A stretch of DNA of 9,431 nucleotides from Chloroflexota bacterium (lineage in GTDB: Bacteria > Chloroflexota > Anaerolineae > B4-G1), in contig QMOE01000053.1 of NCBI GenBank assembly GCA_003648125.1, positions 1 to 9,431 of the forward strand. Reading direction: 5' to 3'. The notes beneath the pieces were generated by a model. It was given only the letters and a program-made list of their open reading frames with translations, was not told where the DNA came from and did no database searches. Within the stretch, counting starts at the first letter, position 1, and each line of letters opens with the position of its first letter. Both the position numbers and the translations under genes were made by a program. This document shows, one piece after another, positions 1-6,775 of this stretch.

Positions 1-722
1 AGAATCGCCACCCCTTCTGGGGCCGGCGTCAGCGCTTCGATCAACTCGGACTTTGCCTCAACGGTACGCCTAATCGTCCCCGCCCGCTCCAGATGCACCG
101 GCCCGATGATAGTCACGACGCCGACGTGCGGTCGCGCGATGCGGGCCAGGTCCGAGATTTCGCCCACATCGTACATCCCCATCTCTAGCACCACCCGCTC
201 GTGTTCATCCGTCAAGTGCATCAGCGTCAGCGGCAGGCCGATCTCGTTGTTGTAACTGCCCTCGCTCTTGAGCGTGACGTAACGGCGCGCCAAGACTGCC
301 GCAGCTAACTCCTTCGTCGTCGTCTTGCCCACACTGCCCGTGATGCCAATGACACGCACGTCGTGCTGCCCCCGCCAAAAGGCCGCCGCCCGCTGGAGCG
401 CGTTGAGGCTGTCGGATACCCGCAGCACCAATGGTAGCGACCAGGAGATGGGCAGCGTCCGAGTTTGATCTGTCAGATCCAGCACCAGTCCCTTGGCCTT
501 GACGTCCCGCTCGACAATGGCCGCCACCGCCCCGCGCGAGAAAGCATCGGCGACGTAATTGTGACCATCCGAATGTTCCCCCTTGAGCGCGACAAACAAC
601 GCGCCCGGCCTGGCCTGCCGGGAATCTATCACCGTCGTCGAGATCGGCTGATCCAGTTCCTTTAACTGGAATCCCGCCAGCCCTTGGATCACGTCCATCA
701 AAGTCAGCATGCCCAAGCTCAT
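1..722 (-). CDS. murF: MurF, UDP-MurNAc-tripeptide:D-Ala-D-Ala ligase, N-terminal part (3' end beyond window)
   Basis: Cytoplasmic Mur ligase that adds D-alanyl-D-alanine to UDP-MurNAc-tripeptide using ATP, completing the soluble peptidoglycan precursor. The 240 visible residues begin with the MurF-type N-terminal substrate-binding domain (VIDSRQ at about 31-36, then LFVALKGEHSDGHNYV). The central ATPase domain follows, with P-loop TGSVGKTTTKE at 128-138 (Lys133) and SYNNEIGLPLTL at 156-167. Further on comes GVVTIIGPVHLER, then VEAKSELIEAL, all characteristic of MurF rather than MurE or MurD. The ATG at 722 overlaps the ftsI stop as ATGA. GGAGG at 730-734 lies 7 nt upstream, so this start is well supported and translation is probably coupled to ftsI; an in-frame ATG at 710 is a weaker alternative. 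The family is about 450 residues, so roughly half is missing at the left edge. Identification is secure. Confidence 0.95.
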   Translation of the reverse strand, partial: MSLGMLTLMDVIQGLAGFQLKELDQPISTTVIDSRQARPGALFVALKGEHSDGHNYVADAFSRGAVAAIVERDVKAKGLVLDLTDQTRTLPISWSLPLVLRVSDSLNALQRAAAFWRGQHDVRVIGITGSVGKTTTKELAAAVLARRYVTLKSEGSYNNEIGLPLTLMHLTDEHERVVLEMGMYDVGEISDLARIARPHVGVVTIIGPVHLERAGTIRRTVEAKSELIEALTPAPEGVAI

Positions 723-2452
723 CTCACCGCCTCCGCCACTGCCATATTATTGGGCGGGATATTCAGGACCAGGAACAAGCGTTCCGCCAATCGCCGGAAT
801 GTCGGCGCCGCCGTCTCAGAAGCCCAAGTCGAGGTCTTGGGCCGATCCAACCTGACCAGGATGACGAGTTGCGGGTCCGGCACCGGGCCAAATCCAATAA
901 AAGTAGTGATTGTCTCTTCCGGGTCGTACCCGCCGGGGATGGGAATCTGCGCCGTACCCGTTTTGCCGGCGATGCGATAACCATCCACCCCAGCCTGGGG
1001 CACGCCCTCGTCCACCACCCGCACCATCATCTCTGCGAGTCGATGCGCCGTCTGCGGCCCAATCGCCTGCGCCTCAATCACCGGCTGCGAAGTTAAAACC
1101 GCGCCATCGGACTCGACGCGCCGGGCCACGATGTGAGGCCGCAGCCGCGTTCCATCGTTGGCTACCGTCGCCACCGCCACGATCATCTGGAGCGGCGTCA
1201 CCGCCAACCCCTGCCCAAAGGCGTTCGTCCCCAGATTGGCGTCGTACCAATGTTCGTAATCACTCGGCAGCCACAACTGGCCGGCTACCTCACCCGCCAG
1301 ATCAACCCCCGTAGGCTGCCCAATGCCGAAAGCCTGGACGTAGCGATAGAACGTCCCCGGCCCCATCTGCGTGCTCAACCAGGCCGCTCCCACGTTGAGC
1401 GACTCGATCAGAATGTCGCTCACTGTCCGCTCGCCGTACTGTCGGTGGGTAGCGTTCTCGATCACCTGTCCCCCCACCTCGATCTTGCCCTGATCGTAAT
1501 AAGTCGTCTCTGGCGTCACCAATCCGGCGTCGAGCGCAGCGGCCACCGTCAAGACTTTGAAGACAGAGCCAGGCTCGTACTGTTGGCTCACGGCCGGGTC
1601 CTCAAATGGCAATGGATTCTGGTCAAAGAACTCGACGTATCGCCCCGGTTCGTAATTGGGCCAACTTGCCAGCGCCAAAATCTCAAAAGTGCGGGGGTCC
1701 ATCACGATGATCGTACCGCCCTCAGCCTGGTACTCGCGCACTGAGCGTGCCAATTCCTCCTCGGCCAACGCCTGCACGGTCCGATCAAGCGTCAGTACCA
1801 GATCGGTTCCTGGTTGAGGCAACACGACGGGGACCACGTCCCACGGAACCTGCTCGCTGGACAGGTCAACCGGCCCCACCCACTCTACTTTTTCCGGCCG
1901 CAATTGCTCATCGTAGAATCCTTCGATACCGTAGAAACCGGTGATTTCGACCGTGCAGAAACCGAGCACATGTGAAGCCAGCGCGCCCTCGGGATACTTG
2001 CGCACCCACAACGGTCGAACAGTGATACCGGATAATCCCAGAGAAATGATTTGTTCCCCCACTTGCTTCGACACTGGTGAGGCAATTTGGACCCAGGGAG
2101 CGTCGCTCCTCAATAATTGTTTGAGGTGGGCATTCGGCTCGTGCAGCAATACACCCAACGCCGCAGCGGCTTTCTCCACATCCACCACGTAGGCCAGGTC
2201 AGCCTCAATGGAATACATCACCGCGTTCCCTGCCAGCAAGTGGCCGTTCCGGTCGCAAATCTTGCCCCGTGAGGCATCGGCTATCACGAGAGACCGCACG
2301 CGCTGATCCTCGGCCCACCCCTCGTAGAAGCGATGATCCACTATCTGCACCTGCACTAACTGGACCAGAATCGCAAACACGAGTCCGATCAACAATGCAA
2401 TCATCAGCCGCAGACGACGTCGTGGCCCTTCCGCCATAGAAAATCGCGCCAC
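719..2452 (-). CDS. ftsI: FtsI/PBP2-like class B penicillin-binding protein (septal peptidoglycan transpeptidase)
   Basis: A 577-residue transpeptidase that cross-links septal peptidoglycan, anchored in the membrane with its catalytic domain outside. A basic N-terminus (GPRRRLRL) precedes one membrane segment at about 16-37. RGKICDRNG at 62-70 is the class B PBP dimerisation-domain motif. The three penicillin-binding motifs are intact: S296-VFK, S351-L-N and K497-T-G. The protein ends soon after the transpeptidase fold, with no PASTA domains. The start codon is GTG at 2452 with AGGGAG only 3 nt away; ATG at 2437 (residue 6) is an alternative, and an in-frame TGA lies just upstream of the GTG. 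It sits after an FtsL-like gene, as in many division clusters, and overlaps murF by 4 nt. Location in this cluster favours the division role over an elongation PBP2. Confidence 0.95.
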   Translation of the reverse strand: MARFSMAEGPRRRLRLMIALLIGLVFAILVQLVQVQIVDHRFYEGWAEDQRVRSLVIADASRGKICDRNGHLLAGNAVMYSIEADLAYVVDVEKAAAALGVLLHEPNAHLKQLLRSDAPWVQIASPVSKQVGEQIISLGLSGITVRPLWVRKYPEGALASHVLGFCTVEITGFYGIEGFYDEQLRPEKVEWVGPVDLSSEQVPWDVVPVVLPQPGTDLVLTLDRTVQALAEEELARSVREYQAEGGTIIVMDPRTFEILALASWPNYEPGRYVEFFDQNPLPFEDPAVSQQYEPGSVFKVLTVAAALDAGLVTPETTYYDQGKIEVGGQVIENATHRQYGERTVSDILIESLNVGAAWLSTQMGPGTFYRYVQAFGIGQPTGVDLAGEVAGQLWLPSDYEHWYDANLGTNAFGQGLAVTPLQMIVAVATVANDGTRLRPHIVARRVESDGAVLTSQPVIEAQAIGPQTAHRLAEMMVRVVDEGVPQAGVDGYRIAGKTGTAQIPIPGGYDPEETITTFIGFGPVPDPQLVILVRLDRPKTSTWASETAAPTFRRLAERLFLVLNIPPNNMAVAEAVR

Positions 2453-2485
2453 AAGCTCCCTACATCAACAGGGAGAGAAACGGCG

Positions 2486-2495
2486 CTCCTCCTCC
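2486..2495 (-). promoter_or_regulatory. Orphan Shine-Dalgarno-like polypurine tract upstream of ftsI
   Basis: The minus strand reads GGAGGAGGAG here, a very strong anti-16S match. It lies 33 nt before the ftsI GTG. No usable start codon lies 5-12 nt downstream; the nearest frame is TTG-ATG-TAG about 18 nt away. It may be a ribosome standby site, or a remnant. Function is inference. Confidence 0.3.
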
Positions 2496-2522
2496 AACTT
2501 GACAATACAGAACATTTGTGCT

Positions 2523-2550
2523 ATAGTATCCTTGTACCTTAACAACACAA
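2523..2550 (-). promoter_or_regulatory. Possible internal promoter for ftsI-murF
   Basis: In the 103-bp gap between the FtsL-like gene and ftsI, the minus strand carries TTGTGT (2545-2550), a 16-bp spacer, then TACTAT (2523-2528). The -10 matches 5 of 6 bases of TATAAT, while the -35 matches only the TTG. This gap is the widest in the cluster and is AT-richer than the genes around it, which supports a secondary promoter. It is a consensus reading only. Confidence 0.35.
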
Positions 2551-2555
2551 ACTTG

Positions 2556-2915
2556 CTAATAACCACCAATGGAAATGAACTCGATCTGTTCAGCCGGGAC
2601 AAAGCCCAGTTCGACTGCCCGCTCCCAGAGACGGGAGACAGAACCTTCCTCGGCGACATCCACCTCCAATTGCTCATTCTCCCGCCGGAGCCACAACAGA
2701 TCCACTCGCAACTGCTCAATGTGACGCCCGCTGGCCGCCGTCCGGCTGACCAACATCAAATAGAGGGTCGCCGCCAGGGCCACCGCCGCGACGAGAGCGA
2801 ACACGTAGAGAATTGCACGCCGGCTCATCTCGAACTGGCCGCGCTTGATTCCGTGTGTTACCCACTGCATAAAATCGGAATTGCGAATTGCGGATCGCGA
2901 ATCGCTATTGGACAT
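2556..2915 (-). CDS. ftsL: FtsL/DivIC-like septum-formation protein
   Basis: A small bitopic membrane protein of 119 residues with the architecture of FtsL/DivIC. It has a short basic cytoplasmic N-terminus (SRR at 31-33), one hydrophobic helix at about 34-56 (AILYVFALVAAVALAATLYL) and an extracytoplasmic coiled-coil (about 63-90, containing LRVDLLWLRRENEQL). A short C-terminal segment ending ELGFVPAEQIEFI resembles the end of this family. Members bind FtsB/DivIC partners and activate the septal FtsW-FtsI synthase. The sequence itself is poorly conserved, so the call rests on architecture and on its position between rsmH and ftsI. ATG at 2915 has AGGAG 8 nt upstream. Residues 3-14 are encoded by tandem 7-bp repeats and look non-functional; internal ATGs at 2870 and 2828 lack good ribosome sites. 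Confidence 0.8.
   Translation of the reverse strand: MSNSDSRSAIRNSDFMQWVTHGIKRGQFEMSRRAILYVFALVAAVALAATLYLMLVSRTAASGRHIEQLRVDLLWLRRENEQLEVDVAEEGSVSRLWERAVELGFVPAEQIEFISIGGY
2878..2905. repeat. Four tandem 7-bp repeat units inside the FtsL-like gene
   Basis: Read on the plus strand, the units are GAATTGC, GAATTGC, GGATCGC and GAATCGC, end to end. The first two are identical, and the others differ by one or two bases. They fall within codons for residues 4-13 of the FtsL-like protein. Because 7 is not a multiple of 3, gain or loss of one unit would shift the frame from the 2915 start. Confidence 0.85.
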
Positions 2916-2948
2916 TTTCCACTCTCCTGGCTACCGAGCGCAGCCAAG

Positions 2949-3977
2949 TTATACCCGCTCCGCTATTCTCAATCGCGCCGATCTGGCTCGCGGGTTGGCT
3001 GCAGTCTCACCCTTGGTCGGACGAACAGGTTTGCGGGTGATCAATCGCAGCGCGGCTTTATGGTCACAGGTACAAACCGGCATCTCTGGCGGGCAGATGC
3101 AATCGCGGCTCTCTCGGCGCATGAAGCGCTTCACTATCCGGTCCTCCAACGAGTGAAAGCTAATCACGGCCAAGCGGCCACCGGGGGCCAAAATTTCCAC
3201 GGCCTGGGGCAGTGCCGCTTCCAACGCAACCAGTTCCTCGTTGACGGCAATACGCAACGCCTGGAACGTGCGGGTGGCCGGATGGATACGCCTGCGCCGC
3301 CCCTTCGACGAGCTCAGGGCACCGCCCAGCGCCTGCTCAACGGCAGCGGCCAGTTCTCCCGTCGTGTGAAGCGGACGGGCAGCGACAATCGCTTCCGCCA
3401 CACGACGCGCCAGCCTTTCCTCGCCGTACCGGTACAGCAGCCGGGTCAATTCTTCCGCCGGGAGTTCGTTCACCAAATCGGCAGCGGTAGGCCCAGCGGA
3501 CTGTGGGTCGAAGCGCATGTCGAGTGGGCCGTCTGACATAAAGGCGAAACCACGGGAGGGATCGGCCAGTTGAAGGGAGGAGAGTCCTAAATCGAGCAGG
3601 ATGCCGTCTGCGGGAACAAAGTTATGGGCGCGGGCACTCTCTCTCAGGTGAGTGAAGGAGCTATACACGAACACAACTCGCTCGCCGAAGGAAGCCAGCC
3701 GGGCGCGGGCAACATTCAACGCCGCCGGGTCCCTGTCCAGGCCCAGGAGTCGCCCATCTGGAGACGATGCCACCAGTATCCCGGCCGCGTGCCCGCCCCC
3801 TCCCACCGTTGCGTCTATGTATCGGCCACCAGGCCCGAGATGCAGGCCATCAAGCACCGCTTGGAAAAGAACAGGGATGTGGACACCCCCCACCCTATCC
3901 TTTCGTTGCGCATCCAGTTCGCCAGCGCGGAGGTCTGACCGGGATCGTTCGGCCGAGTTCATGCCCCAGCACCGCAT
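2949..3977 (-). CDS. rsmH: RsmH, 16S rRNA (cytosine-1402 N4) methyltransferase
   Basis: SAM-dependent enzyme (formerly MraW) that methylates N4 of C1402 in the 16S rRNA decoding centre. Family hallmarks in order are HIPVL at 33-37, the SAM-binding [10 protein letters not shown] at 55-64, acidic D81 after the next strand, DLGLSSLQL at 129-137, [12 protein letters not shown] at 232-243, [12 protein letters not shown] at 274-285, and a C-terminal pair of CxC motifs (293/295 and 302/304) followed by [14 protein letters not shown]. The ATG at 3977 begins 3 nt after the mraZ stop but lacks a clear ribosome site. GTG at 3893 (residue 29) has AAAGGA 4 nt upstream and would give a protein starting just before HIPVL, as in most homologues. 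I keep the longer frame as the outer limit; the shorter start is at least as likely. Function is secure. Confidence 0.95.
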   Translation of the reverse strand: MRCWGMNSAERSRSDLRAGELDAQRKDRVGGVHIPVLFQAVLDGLHLGPGGRYIDATVGGGGHAAGILVASSPDGRLLGLDRDPAALNVARARLASFGERVVFVYSSFTHLRESARAHNFVPADGILLDLGLSSLQLADPSRGFAFMSDGPLDMRFDPQSAGPTAADLVNELPAEELTRLLYRYGEERLARRVAEAIVAARPLHTTGELAAAVEQALGGALSSSKGRRRRIHPATRTFQALRIAVNEELVALEAALPQAVEILAPGGRLAVISFHSLEDRIVKRFMRRESRDCICPPEMPVCTCDHKAALRLITRKPVRPTKGETAANPRARSARLRIAERV

Positions 3978-3980
3978 TGA

Positions 3981-4409
3981 CTAGATGCCCAGGGCCGCCC
4001 ATTCCTCAATATCTCCACCATCTCCCTCGACACGCTCGCGCTCTTCGCCCCAGGCATCTGGGTTCCACACCTCGACATAGGTATTGAGGCCAGTGACGAC
4101 GACGTCGCCATCAAGCCTGGCATATTCTCGCAAGCTTGGAGGGATCAGCACACGACCCTGCTTATCGGGGATAGCATCAGAAGCGTTGGCAAAGACCAAA
4201 CGGCGGAAGGCCCGCGCGCTCCGATTGGTCATCGGCAGCCCGCTCACCTGCTCCGCCAGCTTTTCCCACTCTTCCATAGGGTAAATCGCCAGGCAGCGAT
4301 CTATGCTCCGAGTGACGACGAGACCCGCCGCCAGGTCCGCCCGGAATTTGGCGGGAACGGTCAGCCGCCCCTTCTCGTCAATAGTGTGAGCGAACTCTCC
4401 CAAAAACAT
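3981..4409 (-). CDS. mraZ: MraZ, AbrB-like transcriptional regulator of the division cluster
   Basis: A 142-residue DNA-binding regulator with two AbrB/SpoVT-like half-folds, each with the family signature: DEKGRLTVPAKFR at 11-23 and DKQGRVLIPPSLR at 82-94. MraZ proteins form rings and bind short direct repeats upstream of their own gene. In Escherichia coli it represses the cluster, whereas in Mycoplasma it has been reported to activate. The chosen ATG at 4409 gives the classic MFLGEF N-terminus and has GGGGAAGAG about 7 nt upstream. The frame is open to 4445, but the extra 12 residues are not MraZ-like. First gene of the cluster, directly behind a promoter and three GTGGG boxes; it ends 3 nt before the rsmH frame. 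The C-terminal tail (about 117-142) is acidic. Confidence 0.96.
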   Translation of the reverse strand: MFLGEFAHTIDEKGRLTVPAKFRADLAAGLVVTRSIDRCLAIYPMEEWEKLAEQVSGLPMTNRSARAFRRLVFANASDAIPDKQGRVLIPPSLREYARLDGDVVVTGLNTYVEVWNPDAWGEERERVEGDGGDIEEWAALGI

Positions 4410-4459
4410 AGCGATGCTCTTCCCCAAGTATAGCACAAGTGGCACACAGCAGGAGAATC

Positions 4460-4484
4460 CCCACTTTGCCCCACTTTAACCCAC
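4460..4484 (-). promoter_or_regulatory. MraZ-box operator: three GTGGG direct repeats at 10-bp pitch
   Basis: On the minus strand GTGGG occurs at 4480-4484, 4470-4474 and 4460-4464, exactly 10 bp apart. The last two are preceded by AAA. This agrees with described MraZ sites, which are tandem TGGGN-type boxes separated by 5 nt upstream of mraZ. The array lies just downstream of the TATAAT at 4496-4501, near or just past the expected transcription start, so bound MraZ would be placed to block transcription. A degenerate fourth box (ATGGA, 4490-4494) may extend it. Confidence 0.88.
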
Positions 4485-4495
4485 AACTGTCCATT

Positions 4496-4524
4496 ATTAT
4501 ACACTACTTTCCTGGTTTTGGCTA
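4496..4524 (-). promoter_or_regulatory. Promoter of the mraZ division cluster
   Basis: The minus strand has TAGCCA (4519-4524), a 17-bp spacer, and a perfect TATAAT (4496-4501). The -35 matches TTGACA at four of six positions. Transcription would start near 4489, giving a leader of about 80 nt before the mraZ ATG and placing the GTGGG boxes right at the start of the transcript. Confidence 0.7.
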
Positions 4525-4568
4525 GTGCCTGGAGAAAACTTTAAGGTTCGGGTTGCTACTCAGCCTCC

Positions 4569-4652
4569 GTCATTGCGAGGGCGCGAAGCGCCCAAAGCAA
4601 TCTCCAAATAACGAATGAGATTGCTTCGCCGCCTACGGCGGCTCGCAATGAC
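4569..4652. repeat. REPIN-like palindromic repeat with two internal hairpins
   Basis: An 84-bp element between the two blocks. Outer arms GTCATTGCGAG (4569-4579) and CTCGCAATGAC (4642-4652) are perfect inverted repeats. Inner arms AAGCAATCTC (4595-4604) and GAGATTGCTT (4617-4626) are also perfect. Each half has its own hairpin: GGGCGC-GAA-GCGCCC (4579-4593) and GCCGCC-TAC-GGCGGC (4628-4642). Two short palindromes in mirror orientation around a 12-nt centre are the layout of a REPIN or small non-autonomous element. The GTCATTGCGAG...GCAATC theme is, from memory, widely dispersed in bacterial genomes. No protein is encoded. Confidence 0.85.
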
Positions 4653-4700
4653 AAATGGACGTTATTATGCCATGCGCCCGAGTAGTAACAGGTTCGGTAA

Positions 4701-4737
4701 CAAAAAAGAAACCAGGCTTTTCGGAAACCTGGTTTCT
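4701..4737 (-). terminator. Rho-independent terminator of the SCP2-ADH-AOR block
   Basis: On the minus strand a perfect 10-bp stem, AGAAACCAGG (4728-4737) with CCTGGTTTCT (4707-4716), closes an 11-nt loop and runs into TTTTTTG (4701-4707). It lies about 185 nt past the AOR stop codon and before the mraZ promoter, so it separates the two transcription units. The plus strand lacks a comparable T tract after the hairpin. Confidence 0.8.
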
Positions 4738-4920
4738 GGCAATCTCGTCTATACTTGGCACGGGCATAAAGTTTCACTTTTCAGACTGGTGAAGCAGTCG
4801 TTGGTCGAATAGCGAGCGGCGCAGGCTGAGCAGTCCAAAATGCAAGATTGTGGCCACGAGCAGTATAACGTCAAATTTATCAGCCAATCAGTTCACGGGG
4901 CAAGAGTTGCTGCGTCGTCG
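4738..4920. other. Intergenic stretch between the AOR stop and its terminator
   Basis: These 183 bp have no convincing reading frame, RNA structure or repeat on either strand. Short frames crossing it lack ribosome sites and run into the repeat or into AOR antisense. It is best read as the 3' untranslated region of the AOR transcript. Confidence 0.5.
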
Positions 4921-6756
4921 CTATTGCCCAGCCACAGTAAAACCCAATCCCAACTCTTCCAGCGTCTCCTGCGTGGGCTGGCCTGTTTCCGGGTCCCAGC
5001 CGTACTCGGCGTAAGCGCCGGACAGGAGTGTATCCACGTCGGGGACGGTTTCCTCGGTGCCGCCCTCGTCCAGAGGCTGCGTCAGCAGAGCGGGCAAACG
5101 ATCGGCGGCACGGGTGAGGCCCCGGCGCAGGTTGAGCATGCGCTTGAGGGTGACGATGCGCTTGCCCAGCGTCATCAAATCGCCGCTATCCAATCCCCAA
5201 CCGGTTGCACTGTTCAGCGCGGCCAGCAGCCGCTCGACGCCGGGATTCTGGAACTGGCACAGGTCAATCGCGTTGTAGAGATTGCGCCAGGCCTGCTGCC
5301 GCGCGGAGATGCGGCCCTTTTCCTCTGTCGTCTCAAAGCGGTCGCCGGGCACGACGCCCAGTTCAAAAGGCGGCCCCTGGCCCGTGTCCACGCTGTACAT
5401 GTCGCCCTCCATGTGGCAGGCTCCGCGCGGGGAGAGGGCATAGGTCACGGCCAATCCGGCAAAGGCGCGCGGGTCGTGCATGGGCACCTCGAGCCGGTTG
5501 ACGGTCACCGCCAGCTCCGGTACGCCAAACCGCTTGGCCAGGGCTGCGCTTCCCTCGGCCAGCGCGTCGCCAAATCCCTCGCGGTGGGCTATCATCTTGA
5601 TCAATTGGTGGATCGTGCCCACATCGCCGTAGCGAATCTCCAGGCCACCGGTCTCGGCCGGGGTGAGGATGCCGCGCTCGAACATCTCGCCGGCCAGCGC
5701 GATGGTAGCGCCGGTGCTGATGGTATCTATACCATAAAGGTTGCACAAGTGTCCGGCGTAGATGACCGCTTCCAGGTCATCCACCATCACCAGCGAGCCG
5801 AGCGCGCCCAGCGTCTCGTACTCGGGGCCGTCCACTTTCTCCACTCCATAGCTGGGGGCGCGGGTCTCACGGCCACAGGCAATGGGACAGCGGTAGCAAG
5901 CAGTGTTCTTGTTCTGGTACTGGTCCACCATCAACACGCCGGAGAGGTTACTCGCTCCCTCCCACTCCCCCTGCTGATAGTAACGAGTGGGCATGTCGCC
6001 GTACATGAGAGCCATGTCCACGTAGCAGGCGGTGCCGGCCAGTTGCAGCGACATGGCCGCCATGTCCTCGTCCAACCCCTTGACAATCTCCCGCACCACG
6101 CTCTTGAATCCTTCTAGATCGGCCAGGGGGATTTTGGCGGAGCCGCGCACGGCGACAGCTTTGAGGTTCTTGGAGCCCATCACCGCACCCATACCGGTGC
6201 GTCCGGCAGCGCGGCCGTGGTCGTTCATGACGGCGGCCATCAAGACCCGGTTCTCGCCGGCCGGGCCAATGCAGGCGACGCGGGCTTTCGGCTCGCCCAA
6301 CGCCTCGCGCACCCACTCCTGCGTCTCATACGAGTCGCTGCCCCACAGGTCGGCCCCGTCGTGCAGTTCGGCTTGCCCCGCGACGATGGAAAGCCACACC
6401 GGCTTCTCGGCCTGACCGGTAATGATGATGCCATCGTAGCCAGCGAAGCGAAGTTCAGGGCCAAAGAAGCCCCCGGTGTTCGATTCGCCCCAAATGCGGG
6501 TGAGGGGCGAGAGAGCGCAGACGCTGCACCGCCCGGCCGAGGGCATCGGCGTGCCGACCAACGGGCCGGTCATAAAGACGAGCGGGTTATCCGGCCCCAG
6601 CGGATCGGTGTCGGTGTCCACCATATCGTAGAGGTAGCGGGCAGCCAGCCCGCTGCCGCCGACGAAGGCGCGGGCGTACTCCTCGTTGAGCGGTTCGCCC
6701 CAGAGTTTCTTTGCGCTGAGGTCAACACGCAGGATTTTGCCCATGTAGCCGTTCAT
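4921..6756 (-). CDS. aor: AOR-family tungsten (or molybdenum) aldehyde:ferredoxin oxidoreductase
   Basis: A 611-residue oxidoreductase of the aldehyde:ferredoxin oxidoreductase family, which uses a bis-pterin tungsten cofactor and one [4Fe-4S] cluster to interconvert aldehydes and carboxylic acids with ferredoxin. It opens with the family N-terminus MNGYMGKILRVDLS. ESNTGGFFGPELRFAGYDG follows at about 91-109. Cluster ligands C287-x2-C290-x3-C294 and C500 nearly coincide with Pyrococcus furiosus AOR (288, 291, 295, 494). Pterin-contact region CNLYGIDTISTG starts at 338, and DPRAFAGLAVTYALSPRGACH at about 428. ATG at 6756 has GGAGG 6 nt upstream; the earlier ATG at 6774 overlaps that ribosome site and is rejected. 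Last gene before the terminator, 45 nt after the alcohol dehydrogenase. Oddities are an extra C77-x2-C80 and a second pterin motif NAIDLC instead of DxxGLC. Metal and substrate cannot be read from sequence. Confidence 0.93.
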   Translation of the reverse strand: MNGYMGKILRVDLSAKKLWGEPLNEEYARAFVGGSGLAARYLYDMVDTDTDPLGPDNPLVFMTGPLVGTPMPSAGRCSVCALSPLTRIWGESNTGGFFGPELRFAGYDGIIITGQAEKPVWLSIVAGQAELHDGADLWGSDSYETQEWVREALGEPKARVACIGPAGENRVLMAAVMNDHGRAAGRTGMGAVMGSKNLKAVAVRGSAKIPLADLEGFKSVVREIVKGLDEDMAAMSLQLAGTACYVDMALMYGDMPTRYYQQGEWEGASNLSGVLMVDQYQNKNTACYRCPIACGRETRAPSYGVEKVDGPEYETLGALGSLVMVDDLEAVIYAGHLCNLYGIDTISTGATIALAGEMFERGILTPAETGGLEIRYGDVGTIHQLIKMIAHREGFGDALAEGSAALAKRFGVPELAVTVNRLEVPMHDPRAFAGLAVTYALSPRGACHMEGDMYSVDTGQGPPFELGVVPGDRFETTEEKGRISARQQAWRNLYNAIDLCQFQNPGVERLLAALNSATGWGLDSGDLMTLGKRIVTLKRMLNLRRGLTRAADRLPALLTQPLDEGGTEETVPDVDTLLSGAYAEYGWDPETGQPTQETLEELGLGFTVAGQ

Positions 6757-6775
6757 TATTTGCCTCCATTGCAAG

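Noticed and set aside
2465..2719. 84-codon minus-strand frame overlapping the FtsL-like gene
   Set aside because: It is out of frame with the membrane-segment and coiled-coil protein, and its composition (many Ser, Arg, Cys) looks like a shadow.
2499..3536. 345-codon plus-strand open frame
   Set aside because: It crosses antisense of the ftsI leader, the FtsL-like gene and rsmH; no motif, and the genes below it are certain.
4427..4435. Extended -10 (TGCTATACT) just before mraZ
   Set aside because: Transcription from it would start about 11 nt from the ATG, cutting off the ribosome site, and it has no -35. The upstream TATAAT promoter fits better with the MraZ boxes.
4556..4777. 73-codon minus-strand frame in the mraZ-AOR gap
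   Set aside because: It is translated from the palindromic repeat and the terminator hairpin; not a gene.
4840..6117. 425-codon plus-strand open frame
   Set aside because: It is antisense to AOR. The product is rich in Ala, Gly, His, Arg and Gln with no recognisable domain, and a high-GC codon pattern on the other strand explains it.
6754..6774. AOR start at ATG 6774
   Set aside because: That ATG overlaps the GGAGG that serves the ATG at 6756, and family members begin at MNGYMGKILRVDLS.
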